A stretch of DNA of 64,000 nucleotides from Pleurodeles waltl (Eukaryota > Chordata > Amphibia > Caudata > Salamandridae), in NCBI RefSeq assembly GCF_031143425.1, contig NC_090444.1, positions 1,311,687,324-1,311,751,323 on the forward strand, read 5' to 3'. A program made the translations under genes and the position numbers. Numbering within the stretch: position 1 is the stretch's first letter; every line of letters starts with the position of its first letter. The notes under the pieces were generated by a model. That model was not told where the DNA came from, searched no databases, and was given only the letters and a program-made list of their open reading frames with translations. Below are positions 13,092 to 26,600 of the stretch, piece after piece.

Positions 13092-13245
13092 GCCCATATT
13101 TATACTTTTTTAGCGCTGCATTTACGTCATTTTTTGATGCAAAAGTTGCTCAAACTTACAAAATACAATTGTATTTTGTAAGTTTGAGCCGCTTTTGCAT
13201 CAAAAAGCTGCGCAAATGTGGCACTAAAAAGTGTAAATATGAGCC
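13092..13245. mobile_element. Foldback MITE with Harbinger-like ends
   Basis: The element starts ggcccatatttatac and ends gtgtaaatatgagcc, an imperfect terminal inverted repeat, and is flanked on both sides by AAA. Nearly the whole 154 bp folds on itself. The centre is a perfect 42-bp palindrome at 13148-13189. The ends start with GGCCC like the right end of the Harbinger element at 28076-36851, so a Harbinger-type transposase may have mobilised it. That link is an inference from the end sequence only. Confidence 0.7.
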
Positions 13246-13919
13246 AAAGATTGTGCCCTAACTTCACTTTTACTGGCAAAGATATGGGGGGAAGGTGGAG
13301 TTTCAGGGCCAAAGGCATGTAAGAGTACGTAAAAGAGTACTCCTGCAGTACTATTTCCACTATCATATATGCATTTGTGAATGGCTTCCTCGTAATCACA
13401 CTTAGCAGAATTATTTTTGGGAAATAATTGATTGACGTACATTTTCCTGCATCCTGCTCCAAATGCTTTATTATGATAATCTGCCACGGGAGATATCTGT
13501 TTTGGAAAAATATAGTTTCTGCAGTAGGAGTGCTGAGAAGAGGACATCTTTCAAGCACTTAAATGTCATTTCTTAATCATCACCTAAACAAGTGGCAATG
13601 CTTAGGATTTAATCTTGCCTGACAAATCAAGAAATATATCACTAGTAGAAAGTGGTGAAGTAACAATACTAGGTTCTGAATATCAATAACATGATTATTT
13701 TTGATGGGGTCCTGCGGCTGACCTGAAAAGCTGGCACCACCCCCGGTGTTGAGAATGAGACGGTATTGCTGACCGTTTTGAGTGCTATTATGGATTATGC
13801 TGGTTGTGGCAAATGGTTACTAGAATGCTGACACGGCACTTTGAGTGTCACTGTCGCAAGAAATACATACTGTGTCATGAACTTCTCTCACCAATAATAG
13901 AAAGAGCTATTGCCATAGT
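13246..13919. other. No gene recognised
   Basis: Short minus-strand frames of about 107-143 codons cover part of this stretch but partly derive from the adjacent MITE and show no family resemblance. Nothing else is recognised. Confidence 0.4.
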
Positions 13920-15089
13920 TATTTCCGCAGCTTTCGACACGGTATGTCATCACACTCTCTACACATGCCTCCACAACGCTGGAATCCGCAACAAGGCACT
14001 CGACTGGATCTCGTAATTTCTCTCAGGCAGAACCCAGAGAGTCTGCCTCCCACCGTTCCTGTCAGAAGCCTCCAGAATCATCTGTGGCGTCCCCCAAGGA
14101 TCTTCGCTCAGCCCCACGCTCTTCAACGTTTACATGGCCCCCCTCGACAACATCGCACGAACCCACCACATCAACATAGTTTCCTACGCAGACGACACTC
14201 AGCTCATCCTCTCCCTCAAGAAAGACCCTACAACTGCAAAGAACAACCTCCACAACGGACGTCACGCCATCGCCAGCTGGATGGAATCAAGGCACCTCAA
14301 GTTAAACACAGACAAGACAGAAATCCTCATCTTTGGCACCAACCCCTCAGCTTGGAATGACTCCTGGTAGCCCACCTCCGTAGGAACCGTGCCCTCACCC
14401 ACCACCCACGCACGCAACCTAGGCTTCATCTTAGACTCCACACTCAGCATGACCCAGCAGGTCAATGCCATCTCCTCTTCCTGCTACAACACTCTCCGCA
14501 TGCTCCACAAAATCTTCAAGTGGATTCCTGTAGAAACCAGGAAAACTGTCACCCACGCCCTGGTCAGCAGCCGATTGGACTACGGAAACGCCCTATATGC
14601 AGGAATAACAACCAAACTCCTAACAAAGCTGCACAGAATCCAGAACACATCTGCCCGCCTCATTCTGGACATCCCACGCTGCGACCACATTTCTCCCCAT
14701 CTCAGAGACCTTCACTGGCTACCAGTATCAAAGAGGATCACCTTCAAACTCCTCATCCACGAACACAAGGCCCTCCACGACACAGGCCCAGCCTACCTCA
14801 ATGACAGACTCCCCTTCCACACCCCTGCCCACAATGTTCGCTCCGCCAGCCTCGCCCTCGCCTCCATCCCCCGCATCGGCCTCACCACCGCCAAGGAAGA
14901 TCTTTCTCTCACCTAGCCGCCAAGACCTGGAACTCCCTACCACTCCACCTTCACCAGACCCAAGACCTCTTGACATTCAGTAAATGCCCCAAGACATGGC
15001 TCTACGACCAATAGCTTCTCCCCCAGCGCCTTGAGACCCTAACGGGTGATAAGTGCGCTCTATAAATCCTTGATTGATTGATTGATTGA
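13920..15089 (+). mobile_element. 5'-truncated L2/CR1-like LINE, copy A
   Basis: The insertion begins in the middle of the reverse-transcriptase domain at motif A (SAAFDTV) and runs to a 3' tail of TGATT repeats at 15070-15089. One frame can be followed from about 13922 to 14916. It shows GVPQGSSLSPTLFNVY and SYADDTQL (the catalytic Y-A-D-D box), then the conserved region after the palm. The frame is broken by TAA at 14014-14016, TAG at 14368-14370 and a one-base shift near 14900. Truncation at the 5' end plus an intact 3' tail is what target-primed reverse transcription normally leaves. It belongs to the same family as the copies at 19130, 23640 and 39669. Confidence 0.85.
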
Positions 15090-16224
15090 GTTGGCTGCAA
15101 TGTGATGATTTACCTGTTCATGAAACTGAAAGTGGTGTGCCAGGGTTCCTAAATCAACTCATATCACACACTGTGTGGTATGTGGTGTGTGTTTATTGCT
15201 CCAAATCAGGAATTGCTTGTACTGAAGATACCTAGACAATTGCACACGGACACCTTCTGGGAGTCTTACATACGTGGTCAACTTTACAGGTGCGTTGACG
15301 TGCCACAACATTCGTACTCCTCGATTTTAACATATACAACATTCTCTCTTACTCTAGTCTAGCATTAATTTAAAATAGAAGCACGTTCACATTGCGCATA
15401 GATTCTGCTGAGCCTTGCCAGAAAATCAAGATAGATTGATAAACGTTCCTTGTCTCAAATACTCACCTTTTTACTAAAATTGAAAGTGGCAGTTCGTTTG
15501 GGGAAATTGAAAGTCGAATAGCTCTTTTTCAAACGTCTTTTCTCTTTTACTTTATCAATACTTAAACATTCTTGTTTAAAGAAATATTTATTTAATATAG
15601 AAGCTCTTTTGTTGATCGTCAGGTAAGGGATAATCATATGGGCTAGTAGTTTTCTTGCCTCTTTAAGATTTATTACCACTCCATAATTTTCTAGTTTTAG
15701 TAGATCTACTGTCTTTTTTACTACAAATGTATTCGTTTTCTAAAGCCACTTCAAATCTGTGAATAACAGGGGGCATATCCATCTGTCTGGTGATTAGTAG
15801 GATCATAAACCATAGAGCTAAGATATTATCTCAATTAAAATATTATCTCAATTGAAGATACTCTGATAATATCAACTAAAAGGGTTGCTAATGGCTGAAA
15901 GTCCTCAACTCACCTGTACCTCTAAAATGTGTAACGGTCCCAGGGGCTATATCTACAGAATGTAGTAATTATTTTTGTTCAAAAGAATATTAAGTATTTT
16001 CACAAATGTGGTGTTATCACAGTTCCAGCAACATCTGACATCAATATAAAATATTTTCTTAACAAGAAAGGTTCAGTAATATTTCAGGAAACAAAGGCAG
16101 ACCGAGGTAGTTTCACAAGGTTTGCCTAAAGTCATCTCTCAACTCAGCAAACGTCGATTAAGCCAGAACTAGCAGTGGTAAGCACAGGATTCTTCCCAGA
16201 AATCTGCTTTTACTTTCTAAATAC
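15090..16224. other. No gene recognised
   Basis: AT-rich sequence with no supported coding frame, repeat array or RNA gene. Confidence 0.4.
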
Positions 16225-16227
16225 TAG

Positions 16228-16827
16228 GGGCAGAGTTATCATTCTTTCATGCAGTGCAACACAACAGGCCAACTTCTTGTGCTGCGTGGAAAGGAAAGGG
16301 CAGGAATCCACCATATTTACCTTTATACAGCGCATTCCTGTCCTTTTCTAGTGCTGGTACGCCTGTCCTTTTCTAGTGCTGGTACACAGGCACCCTTGGG
16401 TCATGATGTAAGGGTCCCTGCATTGTAGGCAGCATTGTTTTTCTGCAGGAAGGTGTTCTTTGAGGCATTTCCTCTTTGTATGTGTGCTGCAGAATGCCGC
16501 ACAAGTAGAAAGAGGAAAAAACGAGGAGAAATGTTGAGATTTCTCCTTGTCACATCTCACCTGGGGAGGTGTAGCATTGCAACACATTCCCAGATCTCCC
16601 ACGTGGGTGGATGCATGGGGACAACCACGCTTCACCCATGGAACGCCTCCTTTGGGCAGAATAATGCAAGTCAGCAATTTGCTCTGCTCTGCATTACTCT
16701 AGGTTTATCAAGTGATGCAGGGACATGCAAGGTGGCCTTGAGTGGCTTTATAAATGTCACTTAGGTGTTGCGTTACTCTTGCGCCCCCTTGTGCAAGGGC
16801 GACACAAAGCCTTGATGAATATGGGCC
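16228..16827. mobile_element. 600-bp non-autonomous DNA transposon (Harbinger-like)
   Basis: The left end reads gggcagagttatca and the right end, reversed, reads ggcccatattcatca, giving an imperfect terminal inverted repeat. Both ends are flanked by TAG (16225-16227 and 16828-16830), a three-base target duplication as expected for PIF/Harbinger elements. There is no transposase frame. Two 109-codon frames run over each other on opposite strands and look accidental. Internally the phrase cctgtccttttctagtgctggtac occurs twice in tandem near 16340-16385. Confidence 0.6.
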
Positions 16828-16969
16828 TAGATTGCTTTACTTTGTGGGAGCTCAACCAATTCATCTTCCACCCAGTAAACAGCCCAGTTCCTACTGGTTA
16901 AAGGAGGCAAGAAAGTGAAAAAACCCATTAGGTGGAAAAAATCCCTGTTTTTTCCTCTTTCTATGTGTA

Positions 16970-17218
16970 TTGTTTTCTACAGCCCACACAGGAAGAAGAA
17001 AACACCATTACTTATTGTTTATGTGCAGGAAGGCGCCCCTTCCTGCACATAAACAATCATCCCTGCAACGCAGGCACCTTTGCACCATGGTGGGTCAAGT
17101 ACAAGAAGGCGCTGTATCCTATAGATCCAGCGCATTCCTGCTCTTTTGTTCTGATGCAGTGCGGCGGAGCAAAAAGGCTTTGGGCGCTGCCCTGCGCCAA
17201 AACTACGTAAATTGGCCC
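16970..17218. mobile_element. MITE remnant with perfect 20-bp hairpin
   Basis: A perfect inverted repeat has arms at 17014-17033 and 17038-17057 with a 4-base loop. The right boundary ends in tacgtaaattggccct, which reversed (agggccaatttacgta) resembles the ends of Harbinger-like MITEs. The left boundary was not determined, so the extent is approximate. Confidence 0.5.
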
Positions 17219-19129
17219 TGAATGTGGGAGAGCAAAGAAGATGATGATAAACATTTATAAGAGGAGTTCATTTCTAGTTTTCATTAAACTGAGATTAATT
17301 AGTAAACAAATAAGTTAGGTTAAGGTGAATAATTTGCGAAAGAATAGTTTACTTTCGTATGGGCTTCTGGAAGTGAGCAAGTCTAGGAAGCATATTAACA
17401 ATCTGAAAGCAGAACGGTTGAATTCAACTTTCTTTCTGAATAATGTTTCAGTAGAGAAAGAGAATATAACAAATTGAACGAGTCGTTTATTTTAGTCTGT
17501 ATGAAGAGACATTGAATGATTCGGGTTCATTTTCAGCCTTCAGTGATAAGGGTATCGTATTTATGAAAACCTAAACATACACCTCTTTTCTCCTCCATGG
17601 CATGCTCCTCCAACATCTTTAGAGAGACTGAAGAAAAGTAACAGCAAATGGACCAAATGATCATTCAATAAAGTGCCTGGTGACCACATCAAATATTCTA
17701 TTCCCGGGCAAATAAATAATGCAAACATTCTCTGCTTTGAATTCAGCAAAGGATTTCCTGTTATTTTGCCTGTTATCTGTGTCTGAAAAAATTTGGAACT
17801 TAGGTTGTGATATAGTTTTACCTCTAAGTGTAATCAGATTTTCTATGAAAGACACACTTTCTAGCAAGCCTGACAGTGTTTGAATGCAGAGGATGTTGCA
17901 GGGGTGTAGTGGGGAATGTGTACGATCTCACTGCCTAACCACCATGCCTTCATGGGAGCAGACATGGCAACTTTGCAGTCATCAATCGATATATAAAAGA
18001 AAACAGATCCCGGGCACCATTGACAAGGACTGACACGGCTGTGGGAAACTAAAAGAAGAGCTGCAGCAATATATTTAATATTGTGTGTGTGTGAAAAAAG
18101 CTGACAGGTGATTTGCAGCACACTCATTTCAATGCATGTGACATACGTTCTCTGAAAAACGCTGTTGGGATGGAGAAGGGTCCCCTGTAGGACTCAGGAG
18201 AGTGTTCACCCCTGCCTCAAGCTGTACCATTTATGACCCCTACCTCGGCACGCACGACAATCACAAGTGTGGACTGAGATCTATTGTGACTTGGAGTGGA
18301 GACCCAGAGCAGGCTCTAAGGTCAGAAAGGAAGAGTAGGGCGCCCTCATTTTGTGAACGGGCCCACAGTCACATCACGGCTAATGGACAGACTGATTGCA
18401 GGGATGCTATTTTTAGTCACCAAGACAGGTCTTTTTAATGGTTGCCTGCTGGAGAGCTCGCATACAGGCATTGTCTGTAGTTTAAATTGTTGACTAGTCC
18501 CTTGCAGTCGGGAACCTCACACATCTATGCGGGCATGGATGTCACATGTGTATGCTGTCTGTATGTAGAAGCCTTCATGGAGAGAATGTGGTGCTGTGGC
18601 TTCACTGGCTTCCATTTTGTGTGAGACAATGATTTGCAAGTGGTACCCAAGTGGAGGGTTGGGAGGAGCCATACAGCAAATATGAGCTGCAGGGCTATTC
18701 TCAGGTATACCAAAAAACAGTGTAGTGGGTCAGAGTGAACACTTTTTAGGTGAGGAAACAGGGGATTCAGTTTTTACCCTAGGGAGTTTCCCTTGTCCTT
18801 TCCTGGCTCATAGGTCTTTGGAAGAAGCAAATACCCCACCACGGCCCCCCCCCCCCAGATTTTGGAGTAGCACAGCCTGGATATCATTTGTGACTTTTTA
18901 TGATTATATTATTTGTTATTGTTTGTAGTATGCATCTGGGCACCTAGCTTGCCACCTGTCTGTGGCCATCAGTTCCTGCTTCTTTCTGCCTGATTCAGTG
19001 GCTGCCGTTTGACCAAGTGAAAGCACCACTGCGCATATTTTCCCACCCTGGTTTTCCCGCTCACTGTTTTTCCTGCTAACAAAAGCCCCTTCCACACCAG
19101 GATCTACTTAATGTAGGACACAGCGCACC
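17219..19129. other. No gene recognised
   Basis: No supported gene. A run of 11 C residues lies at 18845-18855. Frames of 60-90 codons on both strands show no recognisable domain. Confidence 0.4.
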
Positions 19130-22100
19130 AGTGCAGTGGACATGCTTCTGGTCCAAAGGAGCACTGTAGGCAAGCCCACCTGTTCCTGTCCATGCCTGGA
19201 CCTCTGGGCCCCTGTAAATACATCATCCCTGAGCTCTACTCCCTCAACCCCGGATGCCGCAACAAACACTGCCACTGTGCTGGCCCACACTCCATGGGAG
19301 CACCTTTCACCTGCACCTGTTGCCACTTCACCTGCCACAGCACACACACCAGCCCACAAACCAGCCCCACCCCAAACACATCACAGACACCACCTGAACA
19401 AAAACACCAACTCGCATGTGCCCTTCTTAACACACGCTCACTATGCTAACACCCCGCCAAAACTTGGGACCTCATCTCCACCCTCACACAAAACATCCCC
19501 TCCTCACTGAGACCTGGCTCAACCCCACTTCAATGCCTGACATCACCACCGCAATACCCGAAGGATACAATATCGCGCATCACAACCGCATCAACAAGCC
19601 TGGTGGAGGGATCACCATCATACACAAGAAATCCATCCAACGCACCACCACAAATGGTATCACACCAGCCATGGAGCACCTCAACTTCTGACTTCAAACA
19701 GACAGCAAAATCTCCATCAGGGGCACCCTCACCTAATGCCCTCCAGGACCATGTCCAGCCTTCTGCAACTTCATGGCCAACTTCATCGTCCCCCTCACCA
19801 CAGACTCCAACAACTACATTTTCATCAGAGACCTCAACTTCTCTCTTGATGACCACAATGACATCAATACTACCAACTCTCTTGACAGCATTAACATCAG
19901 CCTCGACCCCACACATACCGTAAGACATACACTAGACCTAATCTTCACTTCCAGCGACCGCATCAGGTACAACCACACCACAGAACTCACCTGGATCATC
20001 CACTTAAACATCACCAGCTCATGGACTTCTGCTCACAGTCTGCTCAATGCACTCCACCGCTGCTGGAGCCCTAGTCTCAAAAGACACATGGATCAATGCC
20101 CTCAGCACAACCCACCCCATCTCCTCCAACAACCTTGACCAGAACATCATAAACTTCAACAACTGGATCACTAACAGCACCAATAGCAACAACACCCACA
20201 GAAAGTCCACCAAGCAGGCTAGCTAGTACACTGAAGACCTCACAACCACTAAATGACATTGTAAATAACTGGAAATGGGAAGGCACACCAGCAAGGACAC
20301 AACCAACAAGATTGCTTTCAAGACAGCCCTCAAACTTACCACAGACAGCTGAGAGAATAATAAAAAGTCCTTAGCCTCCTGCATTGAATCAAGCTCCAAT
20401 AACAGCAAAGAACTCTTTAACATTGTCAAAGAATTCTCACCCCTCAGCTGCAAGAAACAACATTACCCCCTTACAGGAACTCTGTGACAACCATGCAAAC
20501 GTCTTCAATGAGAAGATTACCAATATCAGCATAAACTTCAAACCTCAGCTCAAGGCCACACAAGCAACACCACAATCCAGCTGCCACCACAGACATCAGA
20601 CTAGCTGAATGGAGCCAGCTCACCCAACAGGACACCGTCTCCATCATGAACTTGGTCCACTCAGGGGCCCCAACTGACTATGCCCTCACCACATCTTCAA
20701 CCTAGGAAAAGCCAGAATCAGCCACATACTCACCATCTTGTTCAACACCTCAATTACCACAGCCACCTTCCCTGAGGACAGGAAACATGCATAAGTCAAT
20801 GCCCTACCAAATAAGCTGTCGGCAGACCCCAGCAAACTCATCAACTATCGACCGATCTCCCTGCTTGCGTTCCCAGCCAAAACATTAGAAAAAGCTATCC
20901 ACCAACAACTCTCCTCACATCTGGAATGGAATTTCCTACTCGATTCCTCCCGGTCTGGATTCTACAGCAACCACAGCACCGTGGCAGCCTTCATTTTGGC
21001 TACTGACGATATCCGAACTCTACTCGACCAAGGGCAGAGACAGAGGAACTGATCCTTCCAGACCTCTCAGCAGCCTTTGATACGGTCTTCCACCTCACAC
21101 CCATCACAAGTCTGCACAACATAGGCATCCAAGTAGCAGCTCTATGATGGCTCTCCTCTTTCCTCACCGGAAGAACGCAAAAAGCCTGCCTTCCCCCATT
21201 CGCCTCTGAACATAGGGAAATCATCTGTGGAGTACCCCAAGGATCCTTGCCCAGCCCCACCCTCTTCAACACTTATATGATATTAACACCTGTGGACTCA
21301 ACATATTATCCTATGCTGATGCCCTAAAACTCATCCTCTCCCTCTCCAGAGACACCACCAAGACCAACTTCCACAACTGCATGACAGATGTCACTAACTG
21401 GATAACGGACAACTGCCCGAAACTCTACAAGAACAAGACAGAGGTACTCATCTTCGGAAACAAAAGCTCCTGATGGGACATTTCCTGGGAAGCCCTGAGA
21501 ACTTGGATCTACTTCTACCCACAGTGACCACACTAGGAACCTAGGCATCATTCAGGACAACAAGCTAACCATGGTGACTCAGGTCAACTCCATCACCTCC
21601 ACCTGCTTCTTCATCCTCCACATTCTTCGTAAGATATTCAAATGGCTGCCCCGAAGCACAAGACTCACCATCACCCAGGCCCTCGTCTCCAGCCGACTGG
21701 AATATGGCAATGCTTTCTAAACAGGGATTGCAGATTACCTCCTCTGATGACTACAGACCATACAGAATGTCACAGCCAGTCTCATCCTGGATCTCGCTAG
21801 AGGAATCCACATCAACCCCTGTCTCAAGGAACTCCACTGGCTCCCTGTGCAGAAATGATGCCAGTTCAAGTTCCTGACCTATGGCTACAAGGCCCCACAC
21901 AACTGCAGACCAGCCTACTTGAACCACCGCCTTAACTTCTATCAGTCCACCTGACCCTTCACTTTGCTTTCCTTTCTTTAATCCTCACCCCTGCATGCGA
22001 CGTAGCAGATGTGGAGGTCGCTCCTTCTCCTACCTAGCTACAAAGAAATGGAACAAGCTACCCTTTCGTCTCCAAAACTCCCCTTTTCTTCCAGAGTTCT

Positions 22101-22208
22101 GTAAGTCACTGAAGACCTCGCTATTTGATTAATCAACTGGACCCTGCTGGCACCTGGATACCCGCACAGGTGACAAGAAGTGCTCTACAAATCTTCTGGT
22201 TAATTGAT
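19130..22208 (+). mobile_element. Degenerate L2/CR1-like LINE, copy B
   Basis: This copy aligns by eye with the nearly intact LINE at 23640-27288 from just after its start codon (shared phrase gcaagccc...gtccatgcctgg near 19170) to the 3' end. Recognisable pieces are the endonuclease start (LLNTRS near 19417), a decayed GDLNF-like region near 19830, FRPISLL-like and GVPQGS-like RT pieces (near 20850 and 21230) and a YADA in place of the YADD box near 21315. Many stops and shifts break all frames, so it is dead and clearly older than the other copies. The 3' tail is reduced to a diverged ttaattgatg. The left boundary is approximate. Confidence 0.75.
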
Positions 22209-23511
22209 GGGTTACTCCAACCTGGAGATTTCCTGCTCCACCCTACCATCATGCTCACACTTTGCAAAAAACTTTACTGGACCAGTCTGCTTTAGAAGAA
22301 AAAAGTGCAGAAATGCCCAGAACCAGTCACAGATCTGAACTACGGGAATACACTGTCTGCCTAAAGAGGGGACAGAAACTTCCAGCCGGTGTGCCAAGAT
22401 TTCTTGACCAGAAGCCTGGAGGTCTCACACTAGTGGAGACCGAGACAATCAATTAAGGGCCAGGTGGTAACTACCGCCAACTCACTGTGTCTAGTATTAG
22501 GACTAGTAACCTGTCAAACTGGCAAGTCTGCTTAAAGGAGTTTTCTGTACCCTGCTCCAAGGGGAAGAGTTGACCAACTGCTGAGGACAATCAGTGAATT
22601 TGTTCTTCTGCAAAGTAGTCATTGCTTTTGAAAGAGAAGGACTATGAAGGAGCCCAAGCAGGATGAATAACCACTGCTGCAACAACATCAGGGAGAGTTG
22701 CACTGCTGTGCCAAGGGTGAGGTCCAATGAGGGTAATTTGTCCTCAGCACAGGCAGATATATGGACCTCCTGAGTCATAGAAAGGTGAAAAAATGAGCAG
22801 AAAGAGTTCTGTGATCAATCACCTAGTGCCAAGATGCAGACAGGTGTTAGGAAAGTCAATCACTGTTCACGACTGAGCAGTGAGCAAGTACTCACAAGCA
22901 AAGTGAAGGGATTGCATGAGCCCAAGGACAACACTGCTGTGACCTAACTGGGGCATTATTATGAATACAATGCACTTTCCCTGTATACACCATGGCAAAC
23001 CTTACAAAAAGTGTGCTGGGCAGAAACAGGGACAGTGCACTGTATTACATTGAGTGAGCTGTCCCCAAGGCAGATGCTAACTTGCGCTGTCTCCAGGGCA
23101 TCGCTTTCAAGTGAAAATACAGCGGTTTGAAAGCTGCTCAGTGTTTCACACTGTAGACAGCCACCCGTCTGCACTTTCATCAGGGGAGAGAGGTCCTCTT
23201 GCAGGCAGATGCAATGAGTGACTGCACCCACCTGCAGGTGGATGTCGGGGGGGTGGGGTCAATGGGACCCCCTTTCTCCCTTCCAGTGGACAACCCGCAG
23301 GGGGCACAGAGAAAGCGTGCCACCTTTTTGTGATACACTTTCAGTACATCTCCTGACAGCTCATTTGCCTTTGCAATGATGTCTATAAGAATGCGCAGGG
23401 GCGGAGAGATTCCCTCATTTGCATGGGGCCACACCCTCATTCAAATAGGAAAATGCCCTCTTGAGACAGCGCTAGAGCTACATGTGTGCCAGCGCTATCA
23501 GTATTAAGGAA
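22209..23511. other. No gene recognised
   Basis: No supported coding frame, RNA gene or repeat family is visible. Several 60-90 codon frames overlap on both strands without family resemblance. Confidence 0.4.
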
Positions 23512-23561
23512 GTCTATCTATCTATCTATCTATCTACCTGTCTATCTATCTATCTATGTAT

Positions 23562-23611
<50 letters not shown>
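23512..23611. repeat. Compound microsatellite (TCTA)n-(TA)n
   Basis: About 45 bases of TCTA units, with one imperfect unit, are followed by a short CA run and then about 35 bases of TA. Confidence 0.95.
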
Positions 23612-23639
23612 TTGTGTACAGCGACCTCTGACCTGTTTT

Positions 23640-26600
23640 TGATCTAGAGCTCGCCCCCCACGTCCGCAGCACTACCTTGCTGTCTCGTGCCCCTGACCCC
23701 CGCCCACGCTGCTGCTAGCGTGTTCGAGGCCCTCCTCCACCCGCAGGCATCCTCCTGTGTCTCATCCCTGGTGTCTAGTGGGCTCTGGTAAGCTTCGCTA
23801 GACCCGTGTGCACTCTGCCGCTTTCGCCGTATCTGTAAGTGTTTTCTACTTTTCAGCGCCTTGCCTCCTTGCGCTCTTGCCCCCATTTGTGCCCCTTCTG
23901 ATTGCTGTATTCCGCTTGTATTTTTTGCCATTTACCGTATTTGTGACTGTTTTTGACTTGGGCCTTATTTTGTCACTTTTGTGCCTTCTTTAATCTGGTT
24001 TTCGCCCCTTAGGCACTCCCCCTTGCCGCTTCCCCTGCCGCTGCTTCCCTGCGGCCCGCCCCCCTCGCGCCCCCATTCACCGCTCCCTCTCGCCTCCCAG
24101 CTGCTCCTCCCTCCCCCCTCCCTTCTTAATGGCTGGGGCTGCGCGTCCGCGCCACTGGCGCGCCAGAGGCGCGCCGGAAGCAAGCCCGTCTGCGCCCGTC
24201 CGTGCCTGGACCGCGCCCAGCGCCACCCCCCCTGGTCCGCACACCCCCCGCACCACCAGTCTTCGCTACTCGGCCAGCGAACTCCTCGCCCTCAACCCTG
24301 GCTCCTCCACAGCCTGCTTCCAGGCCACTCCGAAGCACACCAAAGGACCCTTCTCTTGCCGCACCTGCAACTTCACCTTCAACAGAACAAAGAAGCCTCC
24401 AACAACCAACACCAACCACCTCCACTGCATCCTCCTCAACACACGCTCCGCACGAAAGCACGCCATCGAGCTCTGGGACCTGCTCGACACCACCGCCCCA
24501 GACGTAGCCTTCCTGACCGAAACCTGGTGGAACGACTCCTCGGCCCCAGACATCGCCATCGCCATCCCTGATGGCTACAAGATCACCAGAAGAGATCGCA
24601 CCAACGAAATCGGAGGAGTAATAGCCATCGTCCACAAATCCACCCTCAAGATCCACACCCACACGGACGACACCCTCAAGACAGCTGAACACCTTCACTT
24701 CCGGATCCACACGGACCCCAACACTACCCTCAGAGGAACCCTCATCTACCGACCTCCAGGACCAAGAGCCCCCTTCAGTGACACCATTGCCGACCTCGCA
24801 AGCACCCACGCCCTCGCCTCTACGGACTACATCCTCCTTGGAGACCTCAACTTCCACCTGGAGAACAACAACAACGCCAACACTGCATCACTGACCACCA
24901 ACCTCTCCAACCTCGGACTCAGACAACTGATCAACACACCCACCCACATCGCCGGCCACACGCTAGACCCAGTCTTCACTGCAAGCAGCCACATCTCCTT
25001 CAGCCACACCACCGAACTTCACTGGACCGACCACCACTGCGTCCACTTCACATTCTAGAAACACACCGAGCACCACCACACCCCACTACCTCCGCAGCGC
25101 CACTGGGGCAAAGTCACCGAAGACCAACTAACCAGCGCCCTCGCCCAGAACCCGCCTACCGACCCTACCGACGCGGACACCGCCGCCATCAACCTCCAAC
25201 AGTGGATTCTCAACTGCGCCAACACCCTCGCACCACTCAAGAGGCCCACCGTCAACCAAGAAAAGAAAAAAACAGCCTGGTTCACAGACAAACTCATCAC
25301 CTCCAAACGCACCTGCCAGAAACTTAAGAAAAAATGGCTTCTCAAACGCACACCCAACAGCCTGGCAAACCACAAGGAAGCCACCCGCAAGCACCACCAA
25401 CTAATCCGACTCGTCAAATGCTCCCACTTCACAGAACGCCTAAACAACAACGCACAGGACAGCAACGAGCTCTTCTGCATCGTGAAGGAGCTCTCCAACC
25501 CCAGCGCCAACATCAACGACGTCCCACCATCCCAGAAACTCTGCGACGCACTCTCCACCTTCTTCTACCAGAAGATCGCCGCCATCCACGACAGCCTTAA
25601 CACCACTCCTCCGCCAGACCCCATCCCCGACAACTCCTCCTACGCCGACCGCCTTACATCCTGGACCCACATAGACGACGCCGAAACTCAAAAGATCATG
25701 AACTCCATCCACTCAGGTTCCCCCTCAGACCCCTGCCCACACCACGTCTACAACAAAGCCGACTCCACCATCGCCACCCATCTTCGAAAGATCATCAACC
25801 TATCCTTCGAGACCGCGACTTTCCCGGACAGCTGGAAGCACGCCGATATCCAAGCACTCCTCAAGAAACCCAAAGCTGACCTCAGCGACCTCAAAAACTT
25901 CCGCCCGATCTCCCTCCTCCCCTTCCCATCGAAGGCCATCGAGAAGATCGTCAACGCCCAGCTCACCCACTACCTCGAGGACTACTCCATCCTGGACCCC
26001 TCCCATTCCGGCTTCAGATGCAATCACAGCACCGAGACTGCGCTCCTCGCCGCCACAGATGACATCAGACAGCAAATGGACAACGGCGAAACTTCAGCCC
26101 TCATCCTCCTGGACCTCTCCGCTGCCTTCGATACGGTCTGCCACCGCACCCTACTAACACGTCTCCACGAAGCAGGAATACAAGACAAAGCCCTCAACTG
26201 GATCTCCTCATTCCTCTCTGGCAGAACCCAGAGAGTCCGACTCCCACCCTTCCGCTCCGAAGCCACTAACCTCATCTGCGGCGTCCCCCAAGGCTCCTCG
26301 CTAAGCCCGACGCTGTTCAACGTCTACATGGCCCCCCTCGCACAACTGGCCCGTCAGCACAACCTCAGCATTCTCTCCTACGCCGACGACACCCAGCTCA
26401 TCCTCTCCCTCACCAAGGACCCACAAACCGCCAAAGCCAACCTCCATGAGGGATTGAAATCCATGGCAGAGTGGATGAGAAACCGCCGCCTGAAATTAAA
26501 CTCCGACAAGACGGAGGTCCTCATCCTCGGACGCACCTCCTCGGCCTGGGACGACTCCTGGTGGCCCACCGCGCTGGGACCCCCCCTACACCAACCAACC

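Noticed and set aside
24126..24857. 243-codon minus-strand frame
   Set aside because: It is antisense to the LINE endonuclease and reflects the GC-rich codon use of that ORF.
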